This document shows, one piece after another, positions 8,803 through 17,524 of a stretch of DNA of 64,000 bases. The stretch's first letter is position 1. The number at the start of each line of letters is the position of its first letter. The translations under genes were made by a program, and so were the position numbers. The stretch lies in contig NZ_PHSU01000015.1 in assembly GCF_002814235.1 (NCBI RefSeq), positions 124,001 to 188,000 of the forward strand. The letters run 5' to 3'. Below the pieces are notes generated by a model, which ran no database searches, had not been told where the DNA came from, and saw nothing but the letters and a program-made list of their open reading frames with translations. The stretch comes from Pseudomonas sp. QS1027. GTDB lineage: Bacteria > Pseudomonadota > Gammaproteobacteria > Pseudomonadales > Pseudomonadaceae.

Positions 8803-9399
8803 ATGAGTAGCAATGACGGCGTGAATGCAGGCCGGCGTCGCTTCCTCGTAGCAGCCACATCCGTGGTAGGAGCTGCAGGAGCGGTGGGGGCTGCGGTCCC
8901 GTTCGTGGGGTCATGGTTTCCCAGTGCCAAGGCGAAAGCCGCGGGGGCGCCGGTGAAGGTGAATATCAGCAAGATCGAACCCGGACAGCAGATGATTGCC
9001 GAATGGCGAGGTCAACCGGTCTTTATCGTGCACCGTACTCCGGAGATTCTGAGTAATCTCGCCAAGATCGAGGATCGATTGTCCGACCCCAACTCCAAGG
9101 AGTCCACGCAGCCCACCTATGTCGACCCCAAGAACCGCGCGATCAAGCCAGAGCTGCTGCTGCTGATCGGTATCTGTACGCATCTGGGGTGTTCACCGAC
9201 CTTCCGTCCGGAAGTGGCGCCCGCCGATCTGGGCGCCGACTGGGTCGGTGGCTATTTCTGCCCTTGTCACGGTTCTCACTACGATCTGGCTGGCCGCGTC
9301 TACAAGTCGCAACCCGCGCCTTTGAACCTGCCGGTTCCGCCGCATTCCTATGAGTCCGACACGATTATTGTGATTGGCGTCGATACGGAGAAAGCGTGA
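8803..9399 (+). CDS. petA: Ubiquinol-cytochrome c reductase, Rieske iron-sulfur subunit
   Basis: Encodes 198 aa. The N-terminus has a twin-arginine motif (GRRRFLV, 10-16) and a hydrophobic stretch that serves as signal-anchor. The 2Fe-2S ligands are in CTHLGC (Cys125, His127, with Cys130 forming the disulfide) and CPCHGSHY (Cys153, Cys155, His156). The subunit carries electrons from ubiquinol to cytochrome c1 on the periplasmic side of the bc1 complex. It has a GGGAGAGG-type ribosome binding site, and its stop overlaps the petB start. Confidence 0.97.
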   Translation: MSSNDGVNAGRRRFLVAATSVVGAAGAVGAAVPFVGSWFPSAKAKAAGAPVKVNISKIEPGQQMIAEWRGQPVFIVHRTPEILSNLAKIEDRLSDPNSKESTQPTYVDPKNRAIKPELLLLIGICTHLGCSPTFRPEVAPADLGADWVGGYFCPCHGSHYDLAGRVYKSQPAPLNLPVPPHSYESDTIIVIGVDTEKA

Positions 9400-10610
9400 T
9401 GAGCAAGTTCATGGATTGGGTCGACGCACGTTTTCCCGCCACCAAGATGTGGGAAGACCATCTCAGCAAGTATTACGCTCCGAAGAACTTCAACTTTTTC
9501 TACTTTTTTGGCTCCCTGGCCCTGCTGGTGCTGGTCAATCAGATCGTCACCGGCGTCTGGCTGACCATGAGCTACACCCCCTCGGCGGAAGAGGCCTTCG
9601 CCTCCGTCGAATACATCATGCGCGACGTCGAGTACGGCTCGATCCTGCGCCTGCTGCACTCCACCGGCGCTTCGGCGTTCTTTATCGTGGTCTACCTGCA
9701 CATGTTCCGTGGCCTGCTCTACGGTTCGTACCAGAAGCCCCGTGAGCTGGTGTGGCTGTTCGGCATGCTGATCTACCTGGCGCTGATGGCCGAGGCCTTC
9801 ATGGGCTACCTGCTGCCATGGGGGCAGATGTCCTACTGGGGGGCGCAGGTGATCATCTCGCTGTTCGGCGCGATCCCGGTCATCGGCAACGACCTGACCC
9901 AGTGGATTCGTGGTGACTACCTGATTTCTGGGATCACCCTGAACCGCTTCTTCGCCCTGCATGTGGTGGCCCTGCCGATCGTCATCCTCGGCCTGGTGGT
10001 GCTGCACGTACTGGCGCTGCACGAGGTCGGTTCGAACAACCCGGACGGCGTCGACATCAAGAAGCACAAGGACGAGAACGGCGTACCGCTGGATGGCATC
10101 GCCTTCCACCCGTACTACACCGTGAAGGATATCGTCGGCGTGGTGGTGTTCCTGTTCATCTTCTGCTCCATCGTGTTCTTCTTCCCGGAAATGGGCGGGT
10201 ATTTCCTCGAAAAACCCAACTTCGAAGTGGCCAACGCCTTCAAGACGCCTGAGCACATTGCACCGGTCTGGTACTTCACGCCGTTCTACGCGATCCTGCG
10301 GGCGGTTCCGGACAAACTCATGGGTGTCATGGCCATGGGCGCGTCGATCGCCGTGCTGTTCGTCCTGCCGTGGCTGGACCGCAGTCCCGTCAAGTCGATG
10401 CGCTACAAGGGCTGGCTGAGCAAGATCTGGCTGTGGGTGTTCTGCATCGCCTTCGTCACCCTCGGCTGGCTGGGTGTGATGCCGCCGACGCCTGAGCGCA
10501 CGCTGCTGTCGCGGATCTGCACGGTCCTGTACTTCGCCTACTTCATTCTGATGCCGTTCTATACCCGGCTCGAGAAGACCAAACCGGTACCGGAAAGGGT
10601 GACTGGCTGA
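9399..10610 (+). CDS. petB: Ubiquinol-cytochrome c reductase, cytochrome b subunit
   Basis: Encodes 403 aa with eight or so membrane helices. His pairs for the two b haems lie in helices around HSTGASAFFIVVYLHMFRG and FALHVVALPIVILGLVVLHVLALHE; the Qo-site motif is present as PVWYFTPFYAILR (PEWY in many species). The ATG at 9399 overlaps the petA stop by one base; a GTG three bases earlier is the only alternative. It is the catalytic quinol-oxidising subunit of the bc1 complex. Confidence 0.97.
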   Translation: MSKFMDWVDARFPATKMWEDHLSKYYAPKNFNFFYFFGSLALLVLVNQIVTGVWLTMSYTPSAEEAFASVEYIMRDVEYGSILRLLHSTGASAFFIVVYLHMFRGLLYGSYQKPRELVWLFGMLIYLALMAEAFMGYLLPWGQMSYWGAQVIISLFGAIPVIGNDLTQWIRGDYLISGITLNRFFALHVVALPIVILGLVVLHVLALHEVGSNNPDGVDIKKHKDENGVPLDGIAFHPYYTVKDIVGVVVFLFIFCSIVFFFPEMGGYFLEKPNFEVANAFKTPEHIAPVWYFTPFYAILRAVPDKLMGVMAMGASIAVLFVLPWLDRSPVKSMRYKGWLSKIWLWVFCIAFVTLGWLGVMPPTPERTLLSRICTVLYFAYFILMPFYTRLEKTKPVPERVTG

Positions 10611-11389
10611 TGAAAAAATTATTTGCAGTCTTGATGCTTTTGGCTCTGCCACTCCTGTCTTTTGCCGACGAACATGGTCCTGATCTTGAAAAAGTCGACA
10701 TCGATGTTTCCGACAAGGCGGCCATGCAGGATGGTGCGCGGACCTTTGCCAACTATTGCATGGGTTGCCACAGTGCCAAGTTCCAGCGTTATGAACGGGT
10801 CGCCGATGACCTCGGGATTCCCCATGATCTGATGCTCAAGAACCTGGTGTTCACGGGCGCCAAGATCGGCGACCACATGACCATCGGCATGCAGCCGGCC
10901 GACGCCAAGGCCTGGTTCGGCGCGGCACCGCCCGACCTGACCCTGGTGGCGCGGGTGCGCGGTACCGACTGGCTCTACGGCTACCTGCGATCCTTCTACG
11001 AAGACCCTGCGCGGCCCTGGGGCGTGAACAACAAGGTCTTCCCGAACGTCGGCATGCCCAACGTGCTGGCGGGCCTGCAGGGGCGTCAGGTGGTTGGTTG
11101 CAAGCAGGTTCAAATCGTCGAGGACGGCAAGAAGCAGTATGATCCGCTGACCGGTACGCCTTTGACCCATGAAGCGTGCGACCAGCTGACCATCGTGCCG
11201 AAAACCGGTGCCTTGAACGAAGAACAATTCGACGAGAAGGTCAAGAATCTGGTGACCTTCCTGGCCTACTCGGCCAACCCGGTGAAGCTGGAACATCAGC
11301 GCATCGGTACCTACGTTTTGCTGTACCTGGCCTTCTTCTTCGTGTTCGCTTATCTGCTCAAGCGCGAATACTGGAAGGATGTGCATTGA
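10610..11389 (+). CDS. petC: Ubiquinol-cytochrome c reductase, cytochrome c1 subunit
   Basis: Encodes 259 aa with a signal peptide (residues 1-19), a single c-type haem site CMGCH (50-54) and a C-terminal membrane anchor ending LKREYWKDVH. Cytochrome c1 takes electrons from the Rieske protein and passes them to soluble cytochromes c. The start overlaps the petB stop by one base, so petA-petB-petC is one tightly coupled operon. Confidence 0.97.
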   Translation: MKKLFAVLMLLALPLLSFADEHGPDLEKVDIDVSDKAAMQDGARTFANYCMGCHSAKFQRYERVADDLGIPHDLMLKNLVFTGAKIGDHMTIGMQPADAKAWFGAAPPDLTLVARVRGTDWLYGYLRSFYEDPARPWGVNNKVFPNVGMPNVLAGLQGRQVVGCKQVQIVEDGKKQYDPLTGTPLTHEACDQLTIVPKTGALNEEQFDEKVKNLVTFLAYSANPVKLEHQRIGTYVLLYLAFFFVFAYLLKREYWKDVH

Positions 11390-11462
11390 TAACGTTGTAA
11401 CATAGCTGTCAATCGTGCGCGCCCAAGGGTGCCTCTGAAGATGTAGCCAGCAGGAACGGGCG

Positions 11463-11487
11463 GGGTGAGCCGGCAACGGCCTCACCC
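11463..11487. other. Stem-loop between petC and sspA
   Basis: GGGTGAG and CTCACCC form a 7-bp stem around an 11-base loop that can itself partly pair. There is no T-run, so it is at best a weak terminator or a processing or stability hairpin that lets some transcription continue into sspA. Confidence 0.4.
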
Positions 11488-11574
11488 TCGCTCTGTTTCG
11501 TGGCTGCGGGAGGCTTGTCTTGGGCGCGCTCGTTTTTCCGTTTTCAATAATTTCAACAAGCGAGGAGGACCGCC

Positions 11575-12192
11575 ATGGGCGTGACCAACCGGTTGGCCTG
11601 TTACTCCGACCCCGCCGACCACTATTCCCACCGGGTACGCATCGTGCTCGCAGAGAAGGGTGTCAGCGCCGAGATCATTACTGTGGAAGCGGGGCGTCAA
11701 CCGCCGAAGCTGATCGAGGTGAACCCTTACGGCAGCCTGCCCACCCTGGTCGATCGTGACCTGGCGTTGTGGGAGTCGACCGTGGTGATGGAATATCTGG
11801 ATGAGCGTTACCCGCATCCGCCGCTGCTGCCGGTTTATCCCGTGGCGCGGGCCAACAGCCGTTTGCTGATCCATCGCATTCAGCGTGACTGGTGTGCGCT
11901 GGTGGATACGATTCTGGATTCGCGCAGCAAGGAACCGGCGCGGGTGCAGGCGCGCAAGGAATTGCGCGAGAGCCTGACAGGGGCGTCGCCACTGTTTGCC
12001 GACAAGCCATTTTTCCTGAGTAATGAGCAAAGTCTGGTGGACTGCTGTCTATTACCGATACTCTGGCGTCTGCCGATTATGGGTATTGAATTGCCGCGGC
12101 CTGCAAAGCCGTTGCTCGATTATATGGAGCGCCAGTTTGCGCGTGAGGCTTTCCAGGCAAGCTTGTCTGGTGTCGAACGCGATATGCGCTAA
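11575..12192 (+). CDS. sspA: Stringent starvation protein A
   Basis: Encodes 205 aa of the glutathione-transferase fold: N-terminal thioredoxin-like domain (residues 1-80; NPYGSLPTLVDRDLALWES) and an all-helical C-domain. SspA binds RNA polymerase and alters promoter choice under stress; it has no transferase activity. In other pseudomonads it affects virulence and exopolysaccharide. The start has an excellent AGGAGG 6 bases upstream. sspB follows after 11 bases. Confidence 0.95.
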   Translation: MGVTNRLACYSDPADHYSHRVRIVLAEKGVSAEIITVEAGRQPPKLIEVNPYGSLPTLVDRDLALWESTVVMEYLDERYPHPPLLPVYPVARANSRLLIHRIQRDWCALVDTILDSRSKEPARVQARKELRESLTGASPLFADKPFFLSNEQSLVDCCLLPILWRLPIMGIELPRPAKPLLDYMERQFAREAFQASLSGVERDMR

Positions 12193-12203
12193 GGAGCCGT
12201 TTT

Positions 12204-12617
12204 ATGAACTCCAGTCGCCCTTATTTGGTTCGTGCTCTGTACGAATGGATAGTGGATAACGATTGTACGCCGCACATACTGGTCAATTCCGAGTATCCCT
12301 CGGTCCAGGTGCCGCAAGGTTTTGCCAGCGACGGGCAAATCGTCTTGAACGTTTCGCCCAGTGCAGTGCGTCATTTGCACATGGACAACGAGGCTGTCAG
12401 CTTCGAAGGGCGTTTCGGCGGTGTACCCCATACGCTTTTCGTGCCGATCAGCGCCATTCTCGGGATCTACGCCCGGGAGAATGGCCAGGGCATGGTGTTC
12501 GAGCTGGAAGCGCCCCAGGAGGGCGACGATGGGGTCGAGCCGGATGATGACGGTCCGCCGCCAGGTTCCGAGCCGCCGCGTCCGAGCGGTCGGCCAAGCT
12601 TGAAGGTCGTGAAGTAA
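12204..12617 (+). CDS. sspB: ClpXP protease specificity-enhancing factor
   Basis: Encodes 137 aa. The first ~105 residues form the SspB substrate-binding domain (SSRPYLVRALYEWIVDN; ISAILGIYARENGQGM). The rest is an acidic, flexible linker and a C-terminal basic motif (RPSLKVVK) that docks on ClpX. SspB delivers ssrA-tagged peptides to ClpXP. It forms an operon with sspA, as in E. coli, and is followed by a strong terminator. Confidence 0.95.
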   Translation: MNSSRPYLVRALYEWIVDNDCTPHILVNSEYPSVQVPQGFASDGQIVLNVSPSAVRHLHMDNEAVSFEGRFGGVPHTLFVPISAILGIYARENGQGMVFELEAPQEGDDGVEPDDDGPPPGSEPPRPSGRPSLKVVK

Positions 12618-12622
12618 TAAAA

Positions 12623-12652
12623 AAGGCGCCTCCATCCGAGGCGCCTTTTTTA
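12623..12652 (+). terminator. Rho-independent terminator of sspAB
   Basis: A perfect 10-bp stem (AAGGCGCCTC / GAGGCGCCTT) with a 5-base loop is flanked by an A-run and a T-run, so it could work on both strands. Confidence 0.92.
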
Positions 12653-12713
12653 CGTCTGCATTTTGGCTGGGTTGCGAGCTGTTCGTATGGGGGGGCGCAA
12701 GGCTCAGCGGCCT

Positions 12714-12804
12714 CTTCACGGGCAAGCCCTGCTCCTGCAATATCGTGTCGTACATAAGATCAGTGAACAACGACGCACTGTAGGAGCAGGGCTTGCCCGC
12801 GAAG
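12714..12804. repeat. REPIN (inverted pair of REP elements)
   Basis: The left element starts CTTCACGGGCAAGCCC and ends TGCTCCTGCA at 12739. The right element, 12779-12804, is its near-exact inverted copy (TGTAGGAGCAGGGC then TTGCCCGCGAAG). About 39 bases separate them. This is the standard two-REP mobile palindrome of fluorescent pseudomonads, moved in trans by a RAYT transposase. It sits between the convergent sspB and dolP genes. Confidence 0.85.
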
Positions 12805-12812
12805 GTCTCGGA

Positions 12813-13391
12813 TCAGTCGATGTACTCGAACAGTTTGACGATCTTCTGCACGCCGCTGACTCCCTGCACCAGGTTGGTGGCGCGAGTGCCTTCGTCCTGG
12901 GTGACCAGGCCCAGCAGGTAGACGATGCCGTTCTCGGTGACGACCTTGATGCGCGAGCCGGGAATGCTGTTGTCGGTCAGCATCTGCGCCTTGATCTTGG
13001 TGGTCAGCCAGTTGTCGCTGCCGCGGGCCGCTATCGAGGAAGGCTCGATGACCTGCAGTTCGTTGTTGACCTTCTTCACCCGTTGAACTGCGGCGGCGGC
13101 CTGTTCGGCCTTGGCCTTGAGGTCTTCCCGCGGGGTCTGGCCGGCCAGCAGGACGATGCCGTTGTAGCTGGTGACGACGATATGCGAGCCGTTTTCCAGG
13201 CCAGGGTCGGCCTTGGCGACGTTGACCGCGACCTTGGTTTCGATCAGCGAGTCATCGATCTTGCTACCCAGGGTGCGGGTTCCGCGATCGTCGTTGATCG
13301 GATCGTCACGGGTGGCGGTCAGTACCGAGCTGCAGCCACTGATGCCCAGGCACAGGGTCAAGGCCAGCAGGCTAAGGCGATTGGTGGTCAT
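12813..13391 (-). CDS. dolP: BON-domain outer-membrane lipoprotein (DolP/YraP-like)
   Basis: Encodes 192 aa with a lipoprotein signal peptide and lipobox ISGC (Cys20), then two BON domains (about 45-113 and 120-190) with repeated motifs SYNGIVLLAGQTP and TENGIVYLLGLVT. DolP in E. coli binds anionic phospholipid at division sites and supports outer-membrane integrity and envelope protein quality control. It overlaps the upstream diaA/gmhA-like gene by 4 bases, matching the conserved lpoA-yraN-diaA-dolP cluster. Confidence 0.9.
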   Translation of the reverse strand: MTTNRLSLLALTLCLGISGCSSVLTATRDDPINDDRGTRTLGSKIDDSLIETKVAVNVAKADPGLENGSHIVVTSYNGIVLLAGQTPREDLKAKAEQAAAAVQRVKKVNNELQVIEPSSIAARGSDNWLTTKIKAQMLTDNSIPGSRIKVVTENGIVYLLGLVTQDEGTRATNLVQGVSGVQKIVKLFEYID

Positions 13392-13981
13392 TCTTCACTC
13401 CCGAACAATTGGCTGTCGATCAGATCGCAGAGGCAATGGATCGCCAGCAGGTGGACTTCCTGAATACGTGCGGTGACGTTGGCCGGGACGCGAATCTCGA
13501 CATCCTCGGGCAGCAGCAGGGAAGCCATGCCGCCACCGTCGCGTCCGGTCAAGGCTACGACAATCATTTCGCGGTCATGTGCGGCCTGGATGGCCTGAAT
13601 TATGTTGGCGGAGTTGCCGCTGGTGGAAATCGCCAGCAGCACGTCGCCCGGTTGGCCCAGTGCGCGGATCTGCTTGGAGAAGATTTCGTTGTAGCTGTAG
13701 TCGTTGGCGATCGAGGTGAGGGTCGAGCTGTCGGTGGTCAGTGCGATGGCCGGCAGGCTCGGTCGCTCGCGCTCGAAACGGTTGAGCAGTTCCGAGGAAA
13801 AGTGCTGGGCATCGCCGGCGGAGCCGCCGTTGCCGCAGGAGAGCATTTTGCCTTCGTTGAGCAGGGCATTGACCATGACCTGGCTGGCTTGCTCGATGTG
13901 AGGTGCAAGAACGTCCATCGCCTGTTGCTTGGTGTCGATACTGGCCTGGAAAAGCTGGCGAATTCGGGATTGCATGTCCAT
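13388..13981 (-). CDS. diaA: SIS-domain protein (DiaA-like / phosphoheptose isomerase family)
   Basis: Encodes 197 aa forming a single SIS fold. The sugar-phosphate loop motifs are visible: CGNGGSAGDAQHFSSEL near 49-65 and ISTSGNSANI near 118-127. It sits in the lpoA-yraN-diaA-dolP context, where the E. coli protein DiaA binds DnaA and times replication initiation. However, the late segment VHLLAIHCLCDLID keeps a His of the type used by GmhA, and Pseudomonas orthologues are often annotated as phosphoheptose isomerase (gmhA). Both roles remain possible. Confidence 0.85.
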   Translation of the reverse strand: MDMQSRIRQLFQASIDTKQQAMDVLAPHIEQASQVMVNALLNEGKMLSCGNGGSAGDAQHFSSELLNRFERERPSLPAIALTTDSSTLTSIANDYSYNEIFSKQIRALGQPGDVLLAISTSGNSANIIQAIQAAHDREMIVVALTGRDGGGMASLLLPEDVEIRVPANVTARIQEVHLLAIHCLCDLIDSQLFGSEE

Positions 13982-14118
13982 CTATGTGACCTTAAGTAGG
14001 GCGGCTGGTCGAGCGCAGACCGGGTCTTCCCGGTGGCTGCCCGGCACAAGAATGTGCAGCCCGCAAAGCAAAGAGCAAAATCGGTGGGTGAAAAGAGTAA
14101 CCGGGTCGACAGCCTGGA

Positions 14119-14490
14119 TCAGCTGTCGAAGGCATTCCGTAGCCAGTTCAGCTGGGGTGTCGTTTCGACCGGGCCGTCTATGGCCACGACGTCGAAACGG
14201 CAAGGGCAATGGGCCCAGCGTGATTCGCGTTGCAGGAAATACTGCGCGGCGAATATTACCTTCTTGCGCTTGCGGGCATCGATGCTGCCCAGTGCGCCAC
14301 CCCATTGGGTGTTTTTCCTGTAACGAACTTCGACGAATACTACTGTATCGCCGTCGAGCATGACCAGATCAAGCTCGCCCCGTTTACATGTCCAGTTCTG
14401 CGCCAGCAGGCGCAGGCCCTGTTGTTCAAGATGCCGCAGCGCCAGGAGCTCGGCATCCTTGCCGTGTTCCAGGTGGGCGGCGGGTGCCAT
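14119..14490 (-). CDS. YraN-family endonuclease-like protein (UPF0102)
   Basis: Encodes 123 aa. The PD-(D/E)xK-like nuclease core is recognisable: E in GKDAELLALRHL, RGELDLVMLDGDTVVFVEVRYRK (D, ExR/K) and the closing RFDVVAIDG. The function of YraN is not established in pseudomonads. The ATG overlaps the stop of lpoA (TGATG), indicating coupling. Confidence 0.9.
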   Translation of the reverse strand: MAPAAHLEHGKDAELLALRHLEQQGLRLLAQNWTCKRGELDLVMLDGDTVVFVEVRYRKNTQWGGALGSIDARKRKKVIFAAQYFLQRESRWAHCPCRFDVVAIDGPVETTPQLNWLRNAFDS

Positions 14491-16301
14491 CAGCGCGGCG
14501 TATCCGGCAGGCGCTGGACCTGGCCGCTGACGAACTGGGCCCAAGGCAATTGGCGTTCGACCCGTTGCTGCGGATCCATGCTCAGGCTGCCGGAGAGACC
14601 TTCGATACGGCTGTCGGGCAGGGCCTTGAGTTGACCCAGGCGTGGCGCCAGGCGATAGGCGTCGACACCCATGGCATACAGGCGACCGAGGGCACCGTTG
14701 GCTTGTGGCCACTGCGCGGTGACCTGCTTGCGCAGCGGGTCGTTGGCGTCCAGCAACCAAGGGGTTTCGCAGAAGCGAACGCCGTTCATGTCGTTGTACT
14801 GGTTCTGGTCGCCGGTGGCGCTGAACACGTGGGAGGTCGCGTACACCGGCACATCACCGGCGTACTGGAAGTTCAGGGTCGGCTTGATCTGCTGCGCCTG
14901 TTGCGGTGTTGCGGCGAGGAAGATGAACTCGATGTCCTGGCGACGCGACGGCTGGGCGGCTACCTGGCCACCGACCGTGCTTTGCAGGCTCTTGGCGCGA
15001 CCTTCGCTCTGGCGCAGCTGGAACAGCTCGGCAATCTGCTGGGCCAGGGCGACCGGCTGGTCGACACGTTCGATACCGACCACGGTACCGCCGTTGGCTT
15101 CCCAGTCCTGGCGGAAGGCCTTGAGCACGCGGTCACCCCATTCGCCTTTCGGCACCATGGCGGCGGCGCGGTGCAGGCCGTCGGCGCGGGCGCGACGGGC
15201 CACTTCGCGGGCTTCGTCTTCGGCGGCGAGGCCGAACTGGAACAACTGCGCCGGGTTCTGCGCGCTTTCGCTGTAGTTCAGTGCCAGGGTGGTGATCGGC
15301 AGTTGCGGGCGGGCGCTGAGCTGCTTGACCAGCGGCTTCTCCAGCGGGCCGATCACCAGTTGCACGCCGGACGCCTGGGCCTTGCGATAGAAGTCGTCGA
15401 GGGAGGTGAGGCGCGAGCTGTCGTAGAACTCGATGACCGGCGGCTTCTGACCGGCCTGCTCGGCCTGGTAGTGAGCGGCCATGAAGCCTTCACGCAGGGC
15501 CTTGCCGACCGAGGCCAGCGGACCGTCCTGGGGCAGCAGCAGGGCGATCTTGCTCAGCGGCTGGCTGGCCAGTTCCTTGAGTTTCACCAGGGGCAGCGGC
15601 AATTGCACGGCGGCCGGGTGCTTGGGGTTCTGCGCGCGCCAGGTGTCGATGGCCGCCTGCTGTTGTTCCAGGGTGCCGGAGGATTTCACCGCCAGTGCCA
15701 GGCTCAACCAACCGCTGAGGTCGTCGTTGCCGGTGGGCTGCAACTGGTCGGTGGGCAGGGCCGCGATCAGTGCCCAGATGGCTTCATGGTTGTTTTTTGC
15801 CGCGTCGCCGCTGAGCAGTGGGGCGATGAAGATGCGCTCGCGGGCGGCGGCCAGGGTCTGGCCGTCGGCTTCAAGGGCGCGGGCCCGCACGGTCTGGGTG
15901 CGAATCTGCTGGTCCACCGGCAGCTCGCTGAGGCGTTCCAGGCTCGGATGGCTCAAGGCAGTCAGCGCCGCCTTGGGCTGGTTGCGGGTCATCGCCAGTT
16001 CGGCCGCCAGGGTACTGGCGTACACCTGTTGCGCCGGCTTGAGGGTGTCCAGTGGAACCTGCGCAAGAATCTGCGAGGCGCGACCGCTGTCTTTCTGGCG
16101 GTAGGCCAGGTCGGCAGCGGTCAGGCGCAGCACCGCGGCTTGTTCCGGCGTCTTGCTGGAAGCCGCCTGCTCGAGCAGTTGCTCGATGCTGGCATTCGGG
16201 GTCCGTGGGAGTTCGCCAAGGCTGGAAGAGGGCGAGCTGGCGCAAGCCGCCAGCAAGGCAGCGAGGCAGAGGGCAGAGAACAGCCGCAGGCAAGCGATCA
16301 T
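14490..16301 (-). CDS. lpoA: Penicillin-binding protein activator LpoA
   Basis: Encodes 603 aa with a lipoprotein signal peptide and lipobox LAAC (Cys20). The N-terminal part is a TPR-like helical domain and the C-terminal part (from about 270) resembles a periplasmic substrate-binding fold (KIALLLPQDGPLASVGKALREGFMAA; VIGPLEKPLVKQL). LpoA is an outer-membrane lipoprotein that crosses the peptidoglycan to stimulate PBP1a. The start at MIACLRLF has CAGGAA 8 bases upstream; an in-frame ATG 24 bases earlier would place 8 extra residues before the signal peptide. It is divergent from rsmI. Confidence 0.93.
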   Translation of the reverse strand: MIACLRLFSALCLAALLAACASSPSSSLGELPRTPNASIEQLLEQAASSKTPEQAAVLRLTAADLAYRQKDSGRASQILAQVPLDTLKPAQQVYASTLAAELAMTRNQPKAALTALSHPSLERLSELPVDQQIRTQTVRARALEADGQTLAAARERIFIAPLLSGDAAKNNHEAIWALIAALPTDQLQPTGNDDLSGWLSLALAVKSSGTLEQQQAAIDTWRAQNPKHPAAVQLPLPLVKLKELASQPLSKIALLLPQDGPLASVGKALREGFMAAHYQAEQAGQKPPVIEFYDSSRLTSLDDFYRKAQASGVQLVIGPLEKPLVKQLSARPQLPITTLALNYSESAQNPAQLFQFGLAAEDEAREVARRARADGLHRAAAMVPKGEWGDRVLKAFRQDWEANGGTVVGIERVDQPVALAQQIAELFQLRQSEGRAKSLQSTVGGQVAAQPSRRQDIEFIFLAATPQQAQQIKPTLNFQYAGDVPVYATSHVFSATGDQNQYNDMNGVRFCETPWLLDANDPLRKQVTAQWPQANGALGRLYAMGVDAYRLAPRLGQLKALPDSRIEGLSGSLSMDPQQRVERQLPWAQFVSGQVQRLPDTPR

Positions 16302-16519
16302 GTAGTGTTCCTGATACTCGATCATATGAGCGTGGAATTGTACCCAAGCACTGGCCGGGGCGCGATGTTACTGGCGTGAAACGGTCAAATTAGGTCGTAC
16401 AAAGCGTGTCGCGGCACTCGAATCGCTCGCCTTTGGGCCCCGCACTCGCCGCTGTGAAGCATATCGGCAGGGCGGCTACGCGCTACAATGGCGTTTTCGT
16501 TCTTCTCGAGGTATGCGCT

Positions 16520-17392
16520 TTGACTGCTCCAGGTGCTTTGAATTCCGCTGTCGGCTCGCTTTATGTGGTGGCGACGCCCATTGGCAACCTGGATGACATC
16601 AGTGCGCGGGCCATGAAGGTGTTGCGCGACGTGTCGCTGATTGCCGCGGAAGACACCCGCCACTCACTCAGGCTGTTGCAGCACTTCGGAATTACGACGC
16701 CGCTTGCGGCCTGTCACGAGCACAACGAACGTGACGAAGGCAGCCGTTTCATCGCCAAGTTGCTGGCGGGCGAGGATGTGGCCCTGATCTCCGATGCGGG
16801 CACGCCGTTGATCTCCGATCCCGGGTATCACCTGGTGCGTCAGGCGCGGGCGGCAGGTATCAGTGTAGTGCCGGTTCCCGGCGCCTGCGCGTTGATCGCC
16901 GCGCTCTCGGCGGCGGGGCTGCCGTCCGATCGCTTCATCTTCGAAGGTTTCCTGCCGGCCAAGGCGGTGGGGCGTCGGGCTCGCCTGGAACTGCTCAAGG
17001 AAGAACCGCGCACGCTGATCTTCTATGAAGCACCGCACCGGATCCTCGAATGTCTGCAGGACATGGAGACGGTCTTCGGCGCCGAGCGCCCGGCGCTGCT
17101 GGCCCGTGAGCTGACCAAGACCTTCGAGACCCTCAAGGGCTTGCCGTTGAGCGAGCTGCGCGGCTTTGTCGAGGCGGATGCCAACCAGCAGCGCGGTGAG
17201 TGCGTGGTGCTGGTCGCCGGCTGGACGGCGCCGGAAAACGACGATGCGGTCGGCAGCGAGGCGATGCGCGTCCTCGACCTGTTGCTCCTGGAAATGCCGC
17301 TCAAGCGTGCCGCGGCCCTGGCGGCGGAAATCACCGGGGTGCGCAAGAACCTGCTGTATCAGGTGGCGCTGGATCGGCAGAAAAATGCCTGA
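16520..17392 (+). CDS. rsmI: 16S rRNA (cytidine(1402)-2'-O)-methyltransferase
   Basis: Encodes 290 aa of the tetrapyrrole-methylase fold: GSLYVVATPIGNLDDIS near the N-terminus, AAEDTRHSLRLL, LISDAGTPLISDPGY and the SAM-site PVPGACALIAALSAAGL. RsmI methylates the ribose of C1402 in 16S rRNA. I chose the TTG at 16520 because it has GAGG 9 bases upstream and gives the family's normal N-terminus; longer in-frame starts add sequence without similarity. A TACAAT -10-like hexamer lies at about 16484. Confidence 0.93.
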   Translation: MTAPGALNSAVGSLYVVATPIGNLDDISARAMKVLRDVSLIAAEDTRHSLRLLQHFGITTPLAACHEHNERDEGSRFIAKLLAGEDVALISDAGTPLISDPGYHLVRQARAAGISVVPVPGACALIAALSAAGLPSDRFIFEGFLPAKAVGRRARLELLKEEPRTLIFYEAPHRILECLQDMETVFGAERPALLARELTKTFETLKGLPLSELRGFVEADANQQRGECVVLVAGWTAPENDDAVGSEAMRVLDLLLLEMPLKRAAALAAEITGVRKNLLYQVALDRQKNA

Positions 17393-17486
17393 CCGATTCG
17401 GGCGTAGGTTGGATCCCATTCGACCATGGGAACCGGCCTGCCGGTGTTTGCCGGGACAGCGCCCAGTGGCGAAACGCCTTTAATGC

Positions 17487-17515
17487 TTGTCCTTCAGGGC
17501 ATGTGCCGGTAACCT
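17487..17515 (+). promoter_or_regulatory. Promoter of rnpB
   Basis: TTGTCC (17487-17492), a 17-base spacer and TAACCT (17510-17515) place the start about 8-10 bases downstream, which coincides with the 5' end predicted from the RNase P RNA structure. Confidence 0.6.
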
Positions 17516-17524
17516 TCGCGGCGG

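Noticed and set aside
9348..10652. Minus-strand open frame of 434 codons opposite petB
   Set aside because: Extremely rich in His, Gln, Asp and Arg, the mirror image of a membrane protein gene.
14388..16379. Long plus-strand open frame (663 codons) opposite lpoA
   Set aside because: It is a shadow of lpoA: its composition is unlike any protein family, and lpoA on the other strand has a lipobox, a ribosome binding site and clear similarity.
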